Shown here piece by piece: positions 32,616 through 40,461 of a DNA stretch of 64,000 bases. Source of the stretch: Schlegelella_A sp038318385 (GTDB lineage Bacteria; Pseudomonadota; Gammaproteobacteria; Burkholderiales; Burkholderiaceae_C); assembly GCA_038318385.1 (NCBI GenBank), contig JBBQCD010000006.1, positions 1 through 64,000 on the forward strand, written 5' to 3'. The notes beneath the pieces are model-generated. The model was given only the letters and a program-made list of their open reading frames with translations. It did no database searches and was not told the origin of the DNA. Both the position numbers and the translations under genes were made by a program. The first letter of the stretch is position 1, and each line of letters opens with the position of its first letter.

Positions 32616-33236
32616 ATGAGCATACGTTTGCGTGTCGTTTTCCTGGCATGGATCGTCTGCTTAGCCGGGGCGGCTGCCGCGGCGCCGGTCACCTTTTCCT
32701 TCACCGGGAAGGTCACCGACGATCCCTTCGGCCTGAGCAGCTTTGGCGCGCCTATCAGCGGCAGCTTCACATTCGACGCCACGGCGATCGATGCCATCGT
32801 CAACCCTGACATCGGTTCATTCGTCAGCGTGGGGGCCGGCTACGGCTTCAACGTCGACGTTGACGGTACGGCATATTCGAGCACCGGCATGTTGACGATC
32901 AACACTGCCAACGACCTCGTCGTCGGCGACCAGTACGGGGCGATCGCGATGGACGCGCTGCTCACGCTGGAGATCTTCCTGCAGGATTCGAGCGCTGCCG
33001 CGCTCTCGAGCGATGCCCTGTCCGGCGCGCCGCCGGCGCTTGCCAGTTTCGACCTTCGGCAGTTCCGGCTGTTCGGCGGGGACGCCGAGTTCCTTGGCTC
33101 CGTGGACACGCTGGCCTGCACTTCGGGTTGCGTGGCGTCGGTGCCGGAGCCGGGCTCGCTCGCCCTGGTGCTGTTGGCGCTCGTCGCGGCTGGCCGGCCA
33201 CGCTCGTCACTCAGAGGGGGCAGCTGCAGCAGTTAA
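32616..33236 (+). CDS. PEP-CTERM sorting-domain protein
   Basis: The 206-residue exported protein has a signal peptide (MSIRLRVVFLAWIVCLAGAAAAA), a beta-rich mature region (VTFSFTGKVTDDPFG, SGSFTFDATA) and a C-terminal sorting signal: VPEPGSLALVLLALVAAG followed by a basic tail (RPRSSLRGG). This is the target signal of exosortase/EpsH systems, which process proteins on their way to the extracellular matrix. The exosortase is not in this window. Two cysteines (LACTSGC) precede the signal. PEP-CTERM proteins are linked in some betaproteobacteria to exopolysaccharide and floc formation; the exact role here is unknown. Confidence 0.88.
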   Translation: MSIRLRVVFLAWIVCLAGAAAAAPVTFSFTGKVTDDPFGLSSFGAPISGSFTFDATAIDAIVNPDIGSFVSVGAGYGFNVDVDGTAYSSTGMLTINTANDLVVGDQYGAIAMDALLTLEIFLQDSSAAALSSDALSGAPPALASFDLRQFRLFGGDAEFLGSVDTLACTSGCVASVPEPGSLALVLLALVAAGRPRSSLRGGSCSS

Positions 33237-33300
33237 CTTGTTTTGTCCCGGCGCTGAAACGAGTGACGCCGGATTCACAGTCCGATCCTAAGGAGCAGAC

Positions 33301-34104
33301 ATGATTCGCACTTCCATGAAGTCGCGTCCGGCACGAGGCTTGGCTGTGGTCCTGTTGGCGCTTCTCGGCGGCGCCGCGCATGCCGTCGATGGCGTCGTGC
33401 TGATCGATCAGAACAGGGCCCTTGCCGGCGGTGTGACGCCGGGTGATACCGCAGGGTTCCCGGTGACGATCTCCCAGCCAGGCAGCTATCGGCTATCGAG
33501 CAACCTGACGGTACCCGACGCCAACACATCGGCCATCGTTATTGCGCCCGACGTCTCCGGCGTGACGATCGACCTCAACGGCTTCGCCATCCTGGGTCCG
33601 ACGATCTGCACCGGCTTTCCCCTCACCTGCGCACCGACGGGATCGGGCTCCGCGGTTTCGGCGCCGTCGGGCGCTGGCCGCGGTGTCGCGGTCCGTAACG
33701 GTACGGTCAGCGGCATGGGTTCCACAGGGCTGGCGATATTCGCCGCCGGCGCCGTCGTCGACAACGTAACGGTTACCAGCAATGGCGGAACCGGCATATT
33801 CGTCGTGCTCGGCACCGTCACCAACAACCGGGTGATGAAGAACGGTGGCAGCGGCATCACTGCGAGCAATGCGTTGATCAACCACAACTTCGTGTCGCAG
33901 AACGGTGGCACCGGCATCAGCGCGAACGACAGCCTCATCACTCAGAACGTGCTCATCGTGAACGGCAGCGTGGGAGTCGCTGCAGCGAATTCGGCGTTCT
34001 CGAACAATCAGTTCTCGTCCAACAACGGCGGCTTCCTTAACCCGCAATTCAGCGGCCGCGGAGCCATCGGGCCTAACGGCTGCGACGGTAGCACCTGCCC
34101 GTAA
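33301..34104 (+). CDS. Secreted right-handed beta-helix repeat protein
   Basis: The 267-residue protein has a signal peptide (RPARGLAVVLLALLGGAAHA) and then a chain of short beta-helix coils: GVTIDLNGFAILGP, VAVRNGTVSGMGSTGLAIF, VVDNVTVTSNGGTGIFVV, VTNNRVMKNGGSGITA and three more similar turns. Regularly spaced N-G-G-x-G-I motifs indicate a parallel beta-helix of the pectate-lyase/NosD type. No catalytic residues can be assigned, so it could bind or cleave polysaccharide or be structural. It lacks a PEP-CTERM tail. AAGGAG lies upstream of the ATG. It follows the PEP-CTERM gene by 64 bp and may share its transcript. Confidence 0.8.
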   Translation: MIRTSMKSRPARGLAVVLLALLGGAAHAVDGVVLIDQNRALAGGVTPGDTAGFPVTISQPGSYRLSSNLTVPDANTSAIVIAPDVSGVTIDLNGFAILGPTICTGFPLTCAPTGSGSAVSAPSGAGRGVAVRNGTVSGMGSTGLAIFAAGAVVDNVTVTSNGGTGIFVVLGTVTNNRVMKNGGSGITASNALINHNFVSQNGGTGISANDSLITQNVLIVNGSVGVAAANSAFSNNQFSSNNGGFLNPQFSGRGAIGPNGCDGSTCP

Positions 34105-34413
34105 AGTGAAGGCCCGCTCGATAGGCGCTCGGAAGACTCGGCTGGTCGCGGTAAGGTGGGGAGACTGCCCGCTGCAGTCCAAAGCGATAAGTACATCGCC
34201 CGTCTTCCTCAGCGTCCTTCGACGCTGGGCGGTATAGGTGTCGACACCCCTTCCGAGACATGTGCCAACGCGAGGACTTCTCGCGGCTCACGCCGATCTC
34301 GGGAAGCCCCAATTTTCGGAGCTGACGACAATTGGCGAAAGCGTCTTACATCCGCCCTTACATCAACAAGCATCTGACCGACGCTGTTAGCGGTCGCTCA
34401 TGCGCTATTTGTG
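34105..34413. other. 309-bp gap between the beta-helix gene and tRNA-His
   Basis: I see no gene, no strong terminator and no promoter. Open frames on both strands here look like noise. The stretch is the DNA immediately 3' of tRNA-His (which is on the minus strand), a position where integrating elements can insert, but I see no integrase or clear repeat of the tRNA end. Confidence 0.5.
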
Positions 34414-34490
34414 TGGGGTGGCTGATGGGGCTCGAACCCACGACAACAGGAATCACAATCCTGGACTCTACCAACTGAGCTACAGCCACC
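34414..34490 (-). tRNA. tRNA-His (anticodon GTG)
   Basis: The minus strand folds as a full cloverleaf. The acceptor stem is GTGGCTG (from 34489) with CAGCCAC at the other end. The anticodon loop TTGTGAT gives GTG (34454-34456). The extra 5' G at 34490 opposite C73 is the tRNA-His identity element. The 3' CCA is encoded (34416-34414). Confidence 0.96.
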
Positions 34491-34502
34491 GAAGAGTCGA
34501 CG

Positions 34503-34508
34503 AGTATA
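34503..34508 (-). promoter_or_regulatory. -10 element for tRNA-His
   Basis: TATACT reads on the minus strand at 34508-34503, 12 bp before the tRNA 5' end. The -35 region is not convincing. Confidence 0.45.
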
Positions 34509-34514
34509 GCGGAG

Positions 34515-34533
34515 GGGCCTCCGACAAAGGCCC
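34515..34533 (-). terminator. Possible ppiD terminator hairpin
   Basis: GGGCCT and AGGCCC form a 6-bp stem with a 7-nt loop, 34 bp after the ppiD stop. There is no T-tract, so intrinsic termination is uncertain; it may be only a structured spacer before the tRNA promoter. Confidence 0.3.
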
Positions 34534-34566
34534 GGCTTCGCGCCGCCACGGGGCGTGCCACCGGAC

Positions 34567-36492
34567 TCACTTCGGGGCGCTGGCGGCCTCTTCCGGGGCT
34601 GCCGCTGACGCGCCGGTGATCTCGACGTTGAACCGCGACTTCAGCGCCGCGTAGTAGGCCTGCGCCTCGGCGTCGGCCCAGCTTTGCGCATACTGGGCCT
34701 GGGCGCGCGCCGCCTCGGCCGCGACGGGATCGCGGCCCCAGACCTTCAGGACCTTCGCGATCGCGTAGCCCTGATCGCCCAGGTCCACGCCGACGATGGC
34801 CGGCAGGCTGCCGGTGGGTGCCTTCATCACCGCATCGAGGAGCTCGCGGGGTGTCTCGCGCGGCGTTGCCCGCGAGATGATCTTCGCCGGTTCCGCGAGC
34901 GCCGTCGTGGGAGCGGCCCGCAGCGCGGCGAGGCGCTCGGTGCCGGACTTGCGCGCGAGTGCCAGGGCCTGCGCCTGCGCGACCTGCGCGCGCACCTTGT
35001 CGCGGACCTCGGTCAGGGGCAGCTTGTGCGCGGGCTCGTACTTGACGATTCGGCCCGAAACCATCCGGCTCGGCCCGACTTCCACGGCTTCGGTGTTGCG
35101 CTTGTTCTTGACGGCATCGTTGCCGAACAGCGCTTCGAGGAACTTGGCGTTCGCGAGCGGTCCCGTCACGCCGGGCGCCGGAACCCGATGGACGTTCTGC
35201 GCGGTCTGCAGCGGCAGCTTGAAGCGCTCGACCACCGGCTTCAAGCTGTCGGGCTGCTCGTAGACCATGTTGGTGAAGTCGACGGCGGCTTCCGAATAGC
35301 GCTTCTGTGCCAGCTGGGTCCGGATCTCGTTCTCGATCTCGGGGCGCACCGCGTCGAAGCTGCGCTTTTCCCCGCCGCGGGCCTCCGTGACACGAATGAT
35401 GTGGTACCCGAAGTCGCTCTGCACGAGGCCGCTGGTCTCGCCTGCCTTCAGGGCGAAGGCCGCATCCTCGAACGGCTTGACCATCGCGCCGCGACCGAAG
35501 AAGTCGAGGTCACCGCCCTTCTCCGCCGACCCCGGGTCCTCCGAATTCTTGCGCGCCAGTTCGGCGAACGACGCCGGGTTCTTGCGCACTTCGGCCAGCA
35601 GGCTTTCCGCCTTCGCCTTGGCCTTGTCCCGATCAGCCTGTGACATCCCCTTCTCGGCCTTGATGAGGATGTGGCTGGCACGCCGCTCCTCGGGCGCGGT
35701 GTAGCGCTTCTCGTTCTCGGTGTAGTACTTGCGCAGGTCTTCGTCCGAGACCTTCACGTCCTTCTTCAGGGCCTCGAGATCGAGCACGACGTACTCCACC
35801 GACGCTTCCTCCGGAGCCTCGAACCGCGACGCATGGGCGGGATCCTTGTAGTAGGCCTCGATGTCGACGTCGCTCGGCTGGACCTTGGCGAGGTAATCCT
35901 TGGGTGCGAAGGTCTCGGCCTGGATCTCGCGCTGCTGGAAGATGGCATCGACGGCGAGGGTCGTGTCCGTGAGCGGCGCAATGGCAGTGCCGGCGATGCC
36001 GAGCAGCACCTGGCGCATCGAGATGTCCTGGCGCAGCCGGTGCGCGAAGACCTCCGACGACATGCCTCGAGACGCCAGGGCATCCCGGTTAACGCTGCCG
36101 TCGGGGTTGCGCAGTTGCGCGAACTGCGGATCGCTGACGAAGAGGCGCTGGAGACGGTCGTCGGTCGTGACGAGGTGCAGCTTGTCGGCGGCAGCGAGCA
36201 TCACCCGCTCACGCACCAGGGCCTCGAGCGACAGGCGCTTCATCTCGGGGGTCTCGAACAGCTTCGGGTCCAGGCCGGGCATCTGGCGCTGGGCTCGCTC
36301 GAGCTGCTCGCGCTGCGCCAGCTCCCATTCGCCCTGGCTGATCGACTGCCCCGCCACCTTGGCGACGGTTCGCTGGTCGTTGCCGGCGAAACGCGAATAG
36401 CCCTGGATGCCGAAGAACACGAACGACGGGAAGATGAGCAGGACCAGAATGAACTGCAGTGCGCGGGTGTGGCGACGGAAGAAATCAAACAT
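34567..36492 (-). CDS. ppiD: Periplasmic folding chaperone PpiD (SurA-N/PPIC)
   Basis: Inner-membrane-anchored chaperone located near the Sec translocon exit. The 641-residue protein has one N-terminal transmembrane helix (ALQFILVLLIFPSFVFFGI), a SurA-N-like chaperone region (VAKVAGQSISQGEWE) and one parvulin domain from about residue 266 to 370 (RRASHILIKAEKGMSQADRD to DFGYHIIRVTEARGGEKR), followed by a C-terminal helical region. Length and layout agree with E. coli PpiD. It follows hupB and tRNA-Val as in many proteobacteria. Confidence 0.93.
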   Translation of the reverse strand: MFDFFRRHTRALQFILVLLIFPSFVFFGIQGYSRFAGNDQRTVAKVAGQSISQGEWELAQREQLERAQRQMPGLDPKLFETPEMKRLSLEALVRERVMLAAADKLHLVTTDDRLQRLFVSDPQFAQLRNPDGSVNRDALASRGMSSEVFAHRLRQDISMRQVLLGIAGTAIAPLTDTTLAVDAIFQQREIQAETFAPKDYLAKVQPSDVDIEAYYKDPAHASRFEAPEEASVEYVVLDLEALKKDVKVSDEDLRKYYTENEKRYTAPEERRASHILIKAEKGMSQADRDKAKAKAESLLAEVRKNPASFAELARKNSEDPGSAEKGGDLDFFGRGAMVKPFEDAAFALKAGETSGLVQSDFGYHIIRVTEARGGEKRSFDAVRPEIENEIRTQLAQKRYSEAAVDFTNMVYEQPDSLKPVVERFKLPLQTAQNVHRVPAPGVTGPLANAKFLEALFGNDAVKNKRNTEAVEVGPSRMVSGRIVKYEPAHKLPLTEVRDKVRAQVAQAQALALARKSGTERLAALRAAPTTALAEPAKIISRATPRETPRELLDAVMKAPTGSLPAIVGVDLGDQGYAIAKVLKVWGRDPVAAEAARAQAQYAQSWADAEAQAYYAALKSRFNVEITGASAAAPEEAASAPK

Positions 36493-36577
36493 CGAGAACT
36501 CGCCCTGGTGTTAAGCGTCCATGACCGATCGGGGTGGTGGCGCAGCCCCGCCGCCGACCGGCAAACCCCAGATGCAA

Positions 36578-36603
36578 CAAAGGCGAACCGAGGTTCGCCT
36601 TTG
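36578..36603 (-). terminator. Strong hairpin after hupB-tRNA-Val
   Basis: CAAAGGCGAACC (36578-36589) and GGTTCGCCTTTG (36592-36603) make a perfect 12-bp inverted repeat with a 2-nt centre, between the tRNA-Val 3' end and ppiD. The symmetrical A/T ends allow termination in both directions. Confidence 0.7.
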
Positions 36604-36670
36604 GGCTGGTTGTTGAATTCGATTCTAGCCGACCGCGCGGCGGACGAAGCCGATCCGGGTTCGATTCCGT

Positions 36671-36746
36671 TGGTGGGTGCTGAGGGGCTCGAACCCCCGA
36701 CCTACGCCTTGTAAGGGCGCCGCTCTACCAGCTGAGCTAAGCACCC
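36671..36746 (-). tRNA. tRNA-Val (anticodon TAC)
   Basis: The minus strand gives a standard cloverleaf: acceptor GGGTGCT with AGCACCC, D-arm AGCTCAGCTGGTAGAGC, anticodon loop CTTACAA giving TAC (36711-36713), T-arm GGGGGTTCGAGCCCC, discriminator A and encoded CCA. It begins 15 bp after the hupB stop on the same strand and is probably processed from the hupB transcript. Confidence 0.97.
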
Positions 36747-36761
36747 GCGGCCACGAGGACG

Positions 36762-37034
36762 TCAGTTGAGCGCATCCTTGAGGGCCTTGCCGGGACGAAA
36801 CTTCGGCACTTTCGCCGCCTTGATCTTGATCGCCGCGCCGGTGCGGGGGTTGCGACCGCTGCGAGCTGCCCGCTTGCCGACGCTGAAGGTGCCGAATCCG
36901 ACGAGGGACACGGAGTTGTTCTTCTTCAACGTCGACTTCACGCCACCGATCACGGCCTCCAGCGCGCGCGAAGCTGCTGCTTTGGAAATGTCGGCCTGCT
37001 TGGCGATGTGTTCGATCAACTCGGACTTGTTCAC
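36762..37034 (-). CDS. hupB: DNA-binding protein HU-beta
   Basis: Small dimeric nucleoid protein. The 90-residue product is the usual size: NKSELIEHIAKQADISKAAA, then VGFGTFSVGKRAARSGRNP with the DNA-intercalating loop, and KVPKFRPGKALKDAL. The start is a GTG at 37034 preceded by GAGGAGGGG; the ATG-rich upstream frame has no similarity. A near-consensus promoter lies about 85 bp upstream. Confidence 0.96.
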   Translation of the reverse strand: MNKSELIEHIAKQADISKAAASRALEAVIGGVKSTLKKNNSVSLVGFGTFSVGKRAARSGRNPRTGAAIKIKAAKVPKFRPGKALKDALN

Positions 37035-37119
37035 GGGTTTTCCCCTCCTCAATGGTGGCTCACATGAAATTCGGTGGTGTTCGATCTGCGCGGTTGGCGG
37101 GGTCCCGGCAGTCCGAACC

Positions 37120-37148
37120 ATTACAGCCTTGCGGTCCCGAGGTGTCAA
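37120..37148 (-). promoter_or_regulatory. Near-consensus sigma-70 promoter of hupB
   Basis: On the minus strand TTGACA (37148-37143) and TGTAAT (37125-37120) are separated by 17 bp. The start would be near 37113, giving a leader of about 80 nt before the GTG at 37034. The same transcript should include tRNA-Val. Confidence 0.75.
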
Positions 37149-37265
37149 GCGCGGAAGCGGATTCTATTCGGACCGCATCGTGCGCAAGCGCGCGCTCGAG
37201 GTGTATTTGCCGGCTTGACATCCACCCCGCTGCGCCCTATGGCGCGGCCGTGAAAGGCGGCGGCC

Positions 37266-38342
37266 TCACAGGGCCGCGGCGATCGCGCGGCCGACATCGC
37301 CGGTGGTGTCACGGCCCCCCAGATCGGGGGTTCGCGGACCGCCCGATGCCGGCTCGAGGACCGTCTCGATCGCCCGCACGATCGCGTCGTGCGCCTCTCG
37401 ATGGCCGAGGAAGTCGAGCATCAGCGCGGCCGACCAGATCTGGCCGATCGGATTGGCGACGCCGCGGCCGGCGATGTCCGGGGCCGATCCATGCACCGGC
37501 TCGAACAGCGATGGATGCTCGCGGGTCGGGTTGATGTTGGCCGACGGCGCGATGCCGATCGTGCCGGTGCAGGCCGGGCCGAGGTCGCTCAGGATGTCGC
37601 CGAAGAGGTTGCTGGCGACGACGACGTCGAAGAGCTGCGGCCGCTGCACGAAGTGGGCGGCGAGGATGTCGATGTGATAGCGATCGACGCGGACGTCGTC
37701 GAAGGCCTTCGCCATCGCCTCCACCCGCTCGTCCCAGTAAGGCATCGTGATCGCGATGCCGTTGGACTTGGTGGCCGATGTCAGGTGCTTCTTCGGACGC
37801 GAGCGCGCCAGCTCGAACGCATAGCGGAGGACGCGGTCGACGCCGGTCCGCGACATCACCGTCTGCTGCATCACGATCTCGCGGTCGCTGCCTTCGTACA
37901 TGCGGCCACCGATGCTCGAGTACTCCCCCTCGGTGTTCTCGCGCACGATCATCATGTCGATGTCGCCGGGCGCCAGACCGGCGAGCGGCGAGCGAATGCC
38001 CGGCATCAGTCGGGCCGGACGCAGGTTGACGTAGAGGTCGAAGTCGCGACGAAAGCGCAGCAGCGAACCCCACAGCGAGACATGGTCGGCGATCTTCTCG
38101 GGCCAGCCGACGGCGCCGAAGAAGATCGCTGCGTGCCCGCCGATGCGCTCCTTCCAGTCGTCCGGCAGCATCTTGCCGTGACGCTCGTAGTAGTCCCAGC
38201 TCGAAAAATCGAAGTGGTCTGTCTGCAATGCGATGCCGAAGCGGCTGGCGGCGGCCTCGAGGACGCGCACGCCCTCGGGCATGGTTTCCTTGCCGATGCC
38301 GTCGCCCGGAATCACGGCGATGCGGTGAGGTGTTGCCATCAT
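37266..38342 (-). CDS. Tartrate dehydrogenase-like beta-decarboxylating dehydrogenase
   Basis: Isocitrate/isopropylmalate dehydrogenase superfamily member. The 358-residue protein shows IPGDGIGKETMPEG, FGAVGWPEKIADHVSLWG, NLRPARLMPG, VRENTEGEYSS and the metal/cofactor signature SNLFGDILSDLGPACTGT. The DHVSLWG stretch and ENTEGEYSSIGG agree with the tartrate dehydrogenase/decarboxylase (TtuC, YeaU/DmlA) branch rather than leuB, so D-malate or tartrate is the likely substrate. The second methionine, at 38339, is an equally good start. The gene is transcribed away from hupB's upstream region and precedes nothing obvious of the pathway. Confidence 0.85.
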   Translation of the reverse strand: MMATPHRIAVIPGDGIGKETMPEGVRVLEAAASRFGIALQTDHFDFSSWDYYERHGKMLPDDWKERIGGHAAIFFGAVGWPEKIADHVSLWGSLLRFRRDFDLYVNLRPARLMPGIRSPLAGLAPGDIDMMIVRENTEGEYSSIGGRMYEGSDREIVMQQTVMSRTGVDRVLRYAFELARSRPKKHLTSATKSNGIAITMPYWDERVEAMAKAFDDVRVDRYHIDILAAHFVQRPQLFDVVVASNLFGDILSDLGPACTGTIGIAPSANINPTREHPSLFEPVHGSAPDIAGRGVANPIGQIWSAALMLDFLGHREAHDAIVRAIETVLEPASGGPRTPDLGGRDTTGDVGRAIAAAL

Positions 38343-38379
38343 TCTTCTCCTTCAGGATGAAACGGGCATCGGCGCCTTC

Positions 38380-39267
38380 TCAGCGCGTCGCCTTTCGAAC
38401 AACGAGGGCGACGCCGCCGACCGTGAGCATCATGCCGACGAGCATCGCCGCCGTGAAGGCCTCGCCGAACAGCGCCCAGGCCATCAGCGCGGTACAGGGG
38501 GGAACCAGGTACATCAGGCTGGCGACCTGCGTGGCCGCGCCGCGTTGGATGAGCAGGTAGAGCAAGGAGCTGCCGCCGAGCGTCAGGACCAGCACCGACC
38601 ACGTCATGGCGACGATGGTCTCCGGGACCCAGGCGATGCTCTCGCGCTCGAGCAGCGCGAACGGCAGGGTGACGACGAACGCGGCGAGGAGCTGGATCAG
38701 GTTGGCGGTGCGCACGTCGCAAGGCGCCACATGGCGCTTCTGGTAGAGCGTGCCGGTCGTGATCGAGAACAGCGCGAGGACGCCCATCGACAGGTTCCAC
38801 GGAGTCACCTCGCCGACGCCGAGCTTGCCGGACACCACCAGGGCAAGTCCGGCGAGCCCGAGAGCCAGACCGATCCACTGCACGGCCGGCGCCCGCGCGC
38901 GTCCCGGCGAGTCGACACGGCTCAGCCAGATCGCCGTCAGCACCGGCTGCAGACCCACCAGCAGGGCCACCGTGCCCGCCCCGATGCCCGACTTCACGGC
39001 CACCCAGACGCCGCCCAGGTAGCCGGCGTGCATCAACACACCGGTGATGGCGAGGTGAAACCATTGTGTCCGGTCGCGCGGCCACGCCGCGCCCGACAGC
39101 GCGACCCAGACGCCGAAGCAGGCCACCGAAAGCGCATAGCGGATCGCCAGGAAGCCCAGCGGCGGCGCGTGCGGCATGCCCAGACGAGCGACCACGAACC
39201 CGGTCGACCAGATCAGCACGAAGACCCAGGGCATCGCCCGGATCAGGGCGCGGTTCGCCGCGGCCAT
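38380..39267 (-). CDS. EamA/DMT-superfamily transporter
   Basis: The 295-residue inner-membrane protein has about ten hydrophobic helices and two EamA repeats, beginning with RAMPWVFVLIWSTGFVVARLG and PLGFLAIRYALSVACFG. The second repeat starts near GVLALFSITTGTLYQKRHV. Such drug/metabolite exporters move amino acids or small metabolites; the substrate cannot be inferred. It lies 6 bp downstream of pgsA on the same strand. Confidence 0.87.
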   Translation of the reverse strand: MAAANRALIRAMPWVFVLIWSTGFVVARLGMPHAPPLGFLAIRYALSVACFGVWVALSGAAWPRDRTQWFHLAITGVLMHAGYLGGVWVAVKSGIGAGTVALLVGLQPVLTAIWLSRVDSPGRARAPAVQWIGLALGLAGLALVVSGKLGVGEVTPWNLSMGVLALFSITTGTLYQKRHVAPCDVRTANLIQLLAAFVVTLPFALLERESIAWVPETIVAMTWSVLVLTLGGSSLLYLLIQRGAATQVASLMYLVPPCTALMAWALFGEAFTAAMLVGMMLTVGGVALVVRKATR

Positions 39268-39273
39268 GGAGTG

Positions 39274-39840
39274 CTAGTGCGCGCGGGCGCGGATCTCGGG
39301 GAGCGCCTTCTGCAGGTAGTAGATCATCGACCAGATCGTCAGCACCGCCGCGATCCAGATCAGGACCGTGCCCCACAGGGCGGTGTCGATCACGCCGAAA
39401 AGCCGCTCGTCGTAGAGCAGGAACGGGATCGCGATCATCTGCACGACGGTCTTCAGTTTGCCGAGCATGTGCACGGCGACGCTGCGCGACGCGCCGATCT
39501 GCGCCATCCACTCCCGCAGCGCCGAGATCGCGATCTCGCGTCCGATGATCACCAGCGCGACGAACGCATGGAGACGATTGAGGTGGACGAGCACCAGCAT
39601 GGCCGCGCAGACGAGAAGCTTGTCCGCCACCGGATCGAGGAAGGCGCCGAACGACGACGTCATGTTGAGACGCCGAGCGACGTAACCGTCGGCCCAGTCG
39701 GTCAGCGCGACGACGATGAAGACGGCGGTGCCGATCAGGTTCTGCGTGGCGGGCGGGATGCCGAGGTAGTAGACGCCGACGACCAGCGGGATCGAGACGA
39801 TGCGGGCCCAGGTCAGCAGCGTCGGCAGGTTGAAGAACAT
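39274..39840 (-). CDS. pgsA: CDP-diacylglycerol--glycerol-3-phosphate 3-phosphatidyltransferase
   Basis: Membrane enzyme that makes phosphatidylglycerol phosphate, the first committed step to phosphatidylglycerol and cardiolipin. The 188-residue protein has the CDP-alcohol phosphotransferase motif DWADGYVARRLNMTSSFGAF continuing to LDPVADK, with all catalytic aspartates in place, and several membrane helices. The start MFFNLPTLLTWARI is typical. A cardiolipin-synthase-like gene is encoded at 50.8 kb in this window. Confidence 0.95.
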   Translation of the reverse strand: MFFNLPTLLTWARIVSIPLVVGVYYLGIPPATQNLIGTAVFIVVALTDWADGYVARRLNMTSSFGAFLDPVADKLLVCAAMLVLVHLNRLHAFVALVIIGREIAISALREWMAQIGASRSVAVHMLGKLKTVVQMIAIPFLLYDERLFGVIDTALWGTVLIWIAAVLTIWSMIYYLQKALPEIRARAH

Positions 39841-39912
39841 CCAGGGATTGTGCCGAACTCGGCGCTTCCGCCGAATTTGCGCCGGCGGCGATGCGGTCGT
39901 CGGCCGCCTGTC

Positions 39913-40461
39913 CTACTTGTCGAGCGTGCGCGGCTTGAAGCGCCGGTCGTCGTCGAAGAGGAAGGTCTCGACGAACTTCCAGGGTCGCGGCAGCCGCGAG
40001 ACATCGCCGAAAGGCGCGGCGCGATGAATCGCGCTGGTCGCGATCGCGATCGTGTCCTTGGCCTGGCGTGGCTCGCGCAACACGAGGATGCGGCGCACGC
40101 TGCCGTCGCCGTTGAGTTCCACCTCGAGCACCGGAATTGCCAGCAGCGCGTCGGGCACGGTTCCGGTGTAGCTGCGCTCGGGGTTCGCGGCCACCAGGCG
40201 CTCGGCGGCCTGCTGGCGCACGTCGATCCAGTTGCGGGAGACGCGCGGCGGCGGCAAGGCCTGTTTGCCAGGGGCCGCGGCCGCCGTCTGCGGCGCCGTC
40301 GGCATCCCCGGCGGGGGCGGCGAGGCGATCGGCACCGGAGTCGGTGCCCGCGGCGCTTCGAGCGGGCTCGAGCAACCCGATAGCCAGGTCGCCAGCAGCA
40401 TGCTCCCCATCACGCGGAGATCGCGGCGGCGCCGGGGAAAGCGAATGTCAATGGAGGGCAC
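39913..40461 (-). CDS. Putative lipoprotein with TonB-C-like domain
   Basis: The 182-residue protein has a basic N-terminus and a lipoprotein signal peptide with lipobox LSGC (Cys30), then a Pro-rich linker, and a C-terminal domain (VLEVELNGDGSVRRILVLR, AIATSAIHRAAPFGDV, WKFVETFLFDDDRRF) that resembles the C-terminal beta-alpha-beta domain of TonB-type proteins. Function is unknown. It overlaps the uvrC stop by 14 bp and probably shares its message. Confidence 0.74.
   Translation of the reverse strand: MPSIDIRFPRRRRDLRVMGSMLLATWLSGCSSPLEAPRAPTPVPIASPPPPGMPTAPQTAAAAPGKQALPPPRVSRNWIDVRQQAAERLVAANPERSYTGTVPDALLAIPVLEVELNGDGSVRRILVLREPRQAKDTIAIATSAIHRAAPFGDVSRLPRPWKFVETFLFDDDRRFKPRTLDK

Noticed and set aside
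32219..32809. 196-codon plus-strand open frame before and into the PEP-CTERM gene
   Set aside because: It overlaps the clear PEP-CTERM signal peptide in another frame, is Cys/His/Arg-rich without domains, and has no ribosome binding site.
34105..34413. Integration site of a mobile element at tRNA-His
   Set aside because: No integrase, no duplicated tRNA 3' end and no flanking repeats are visible.
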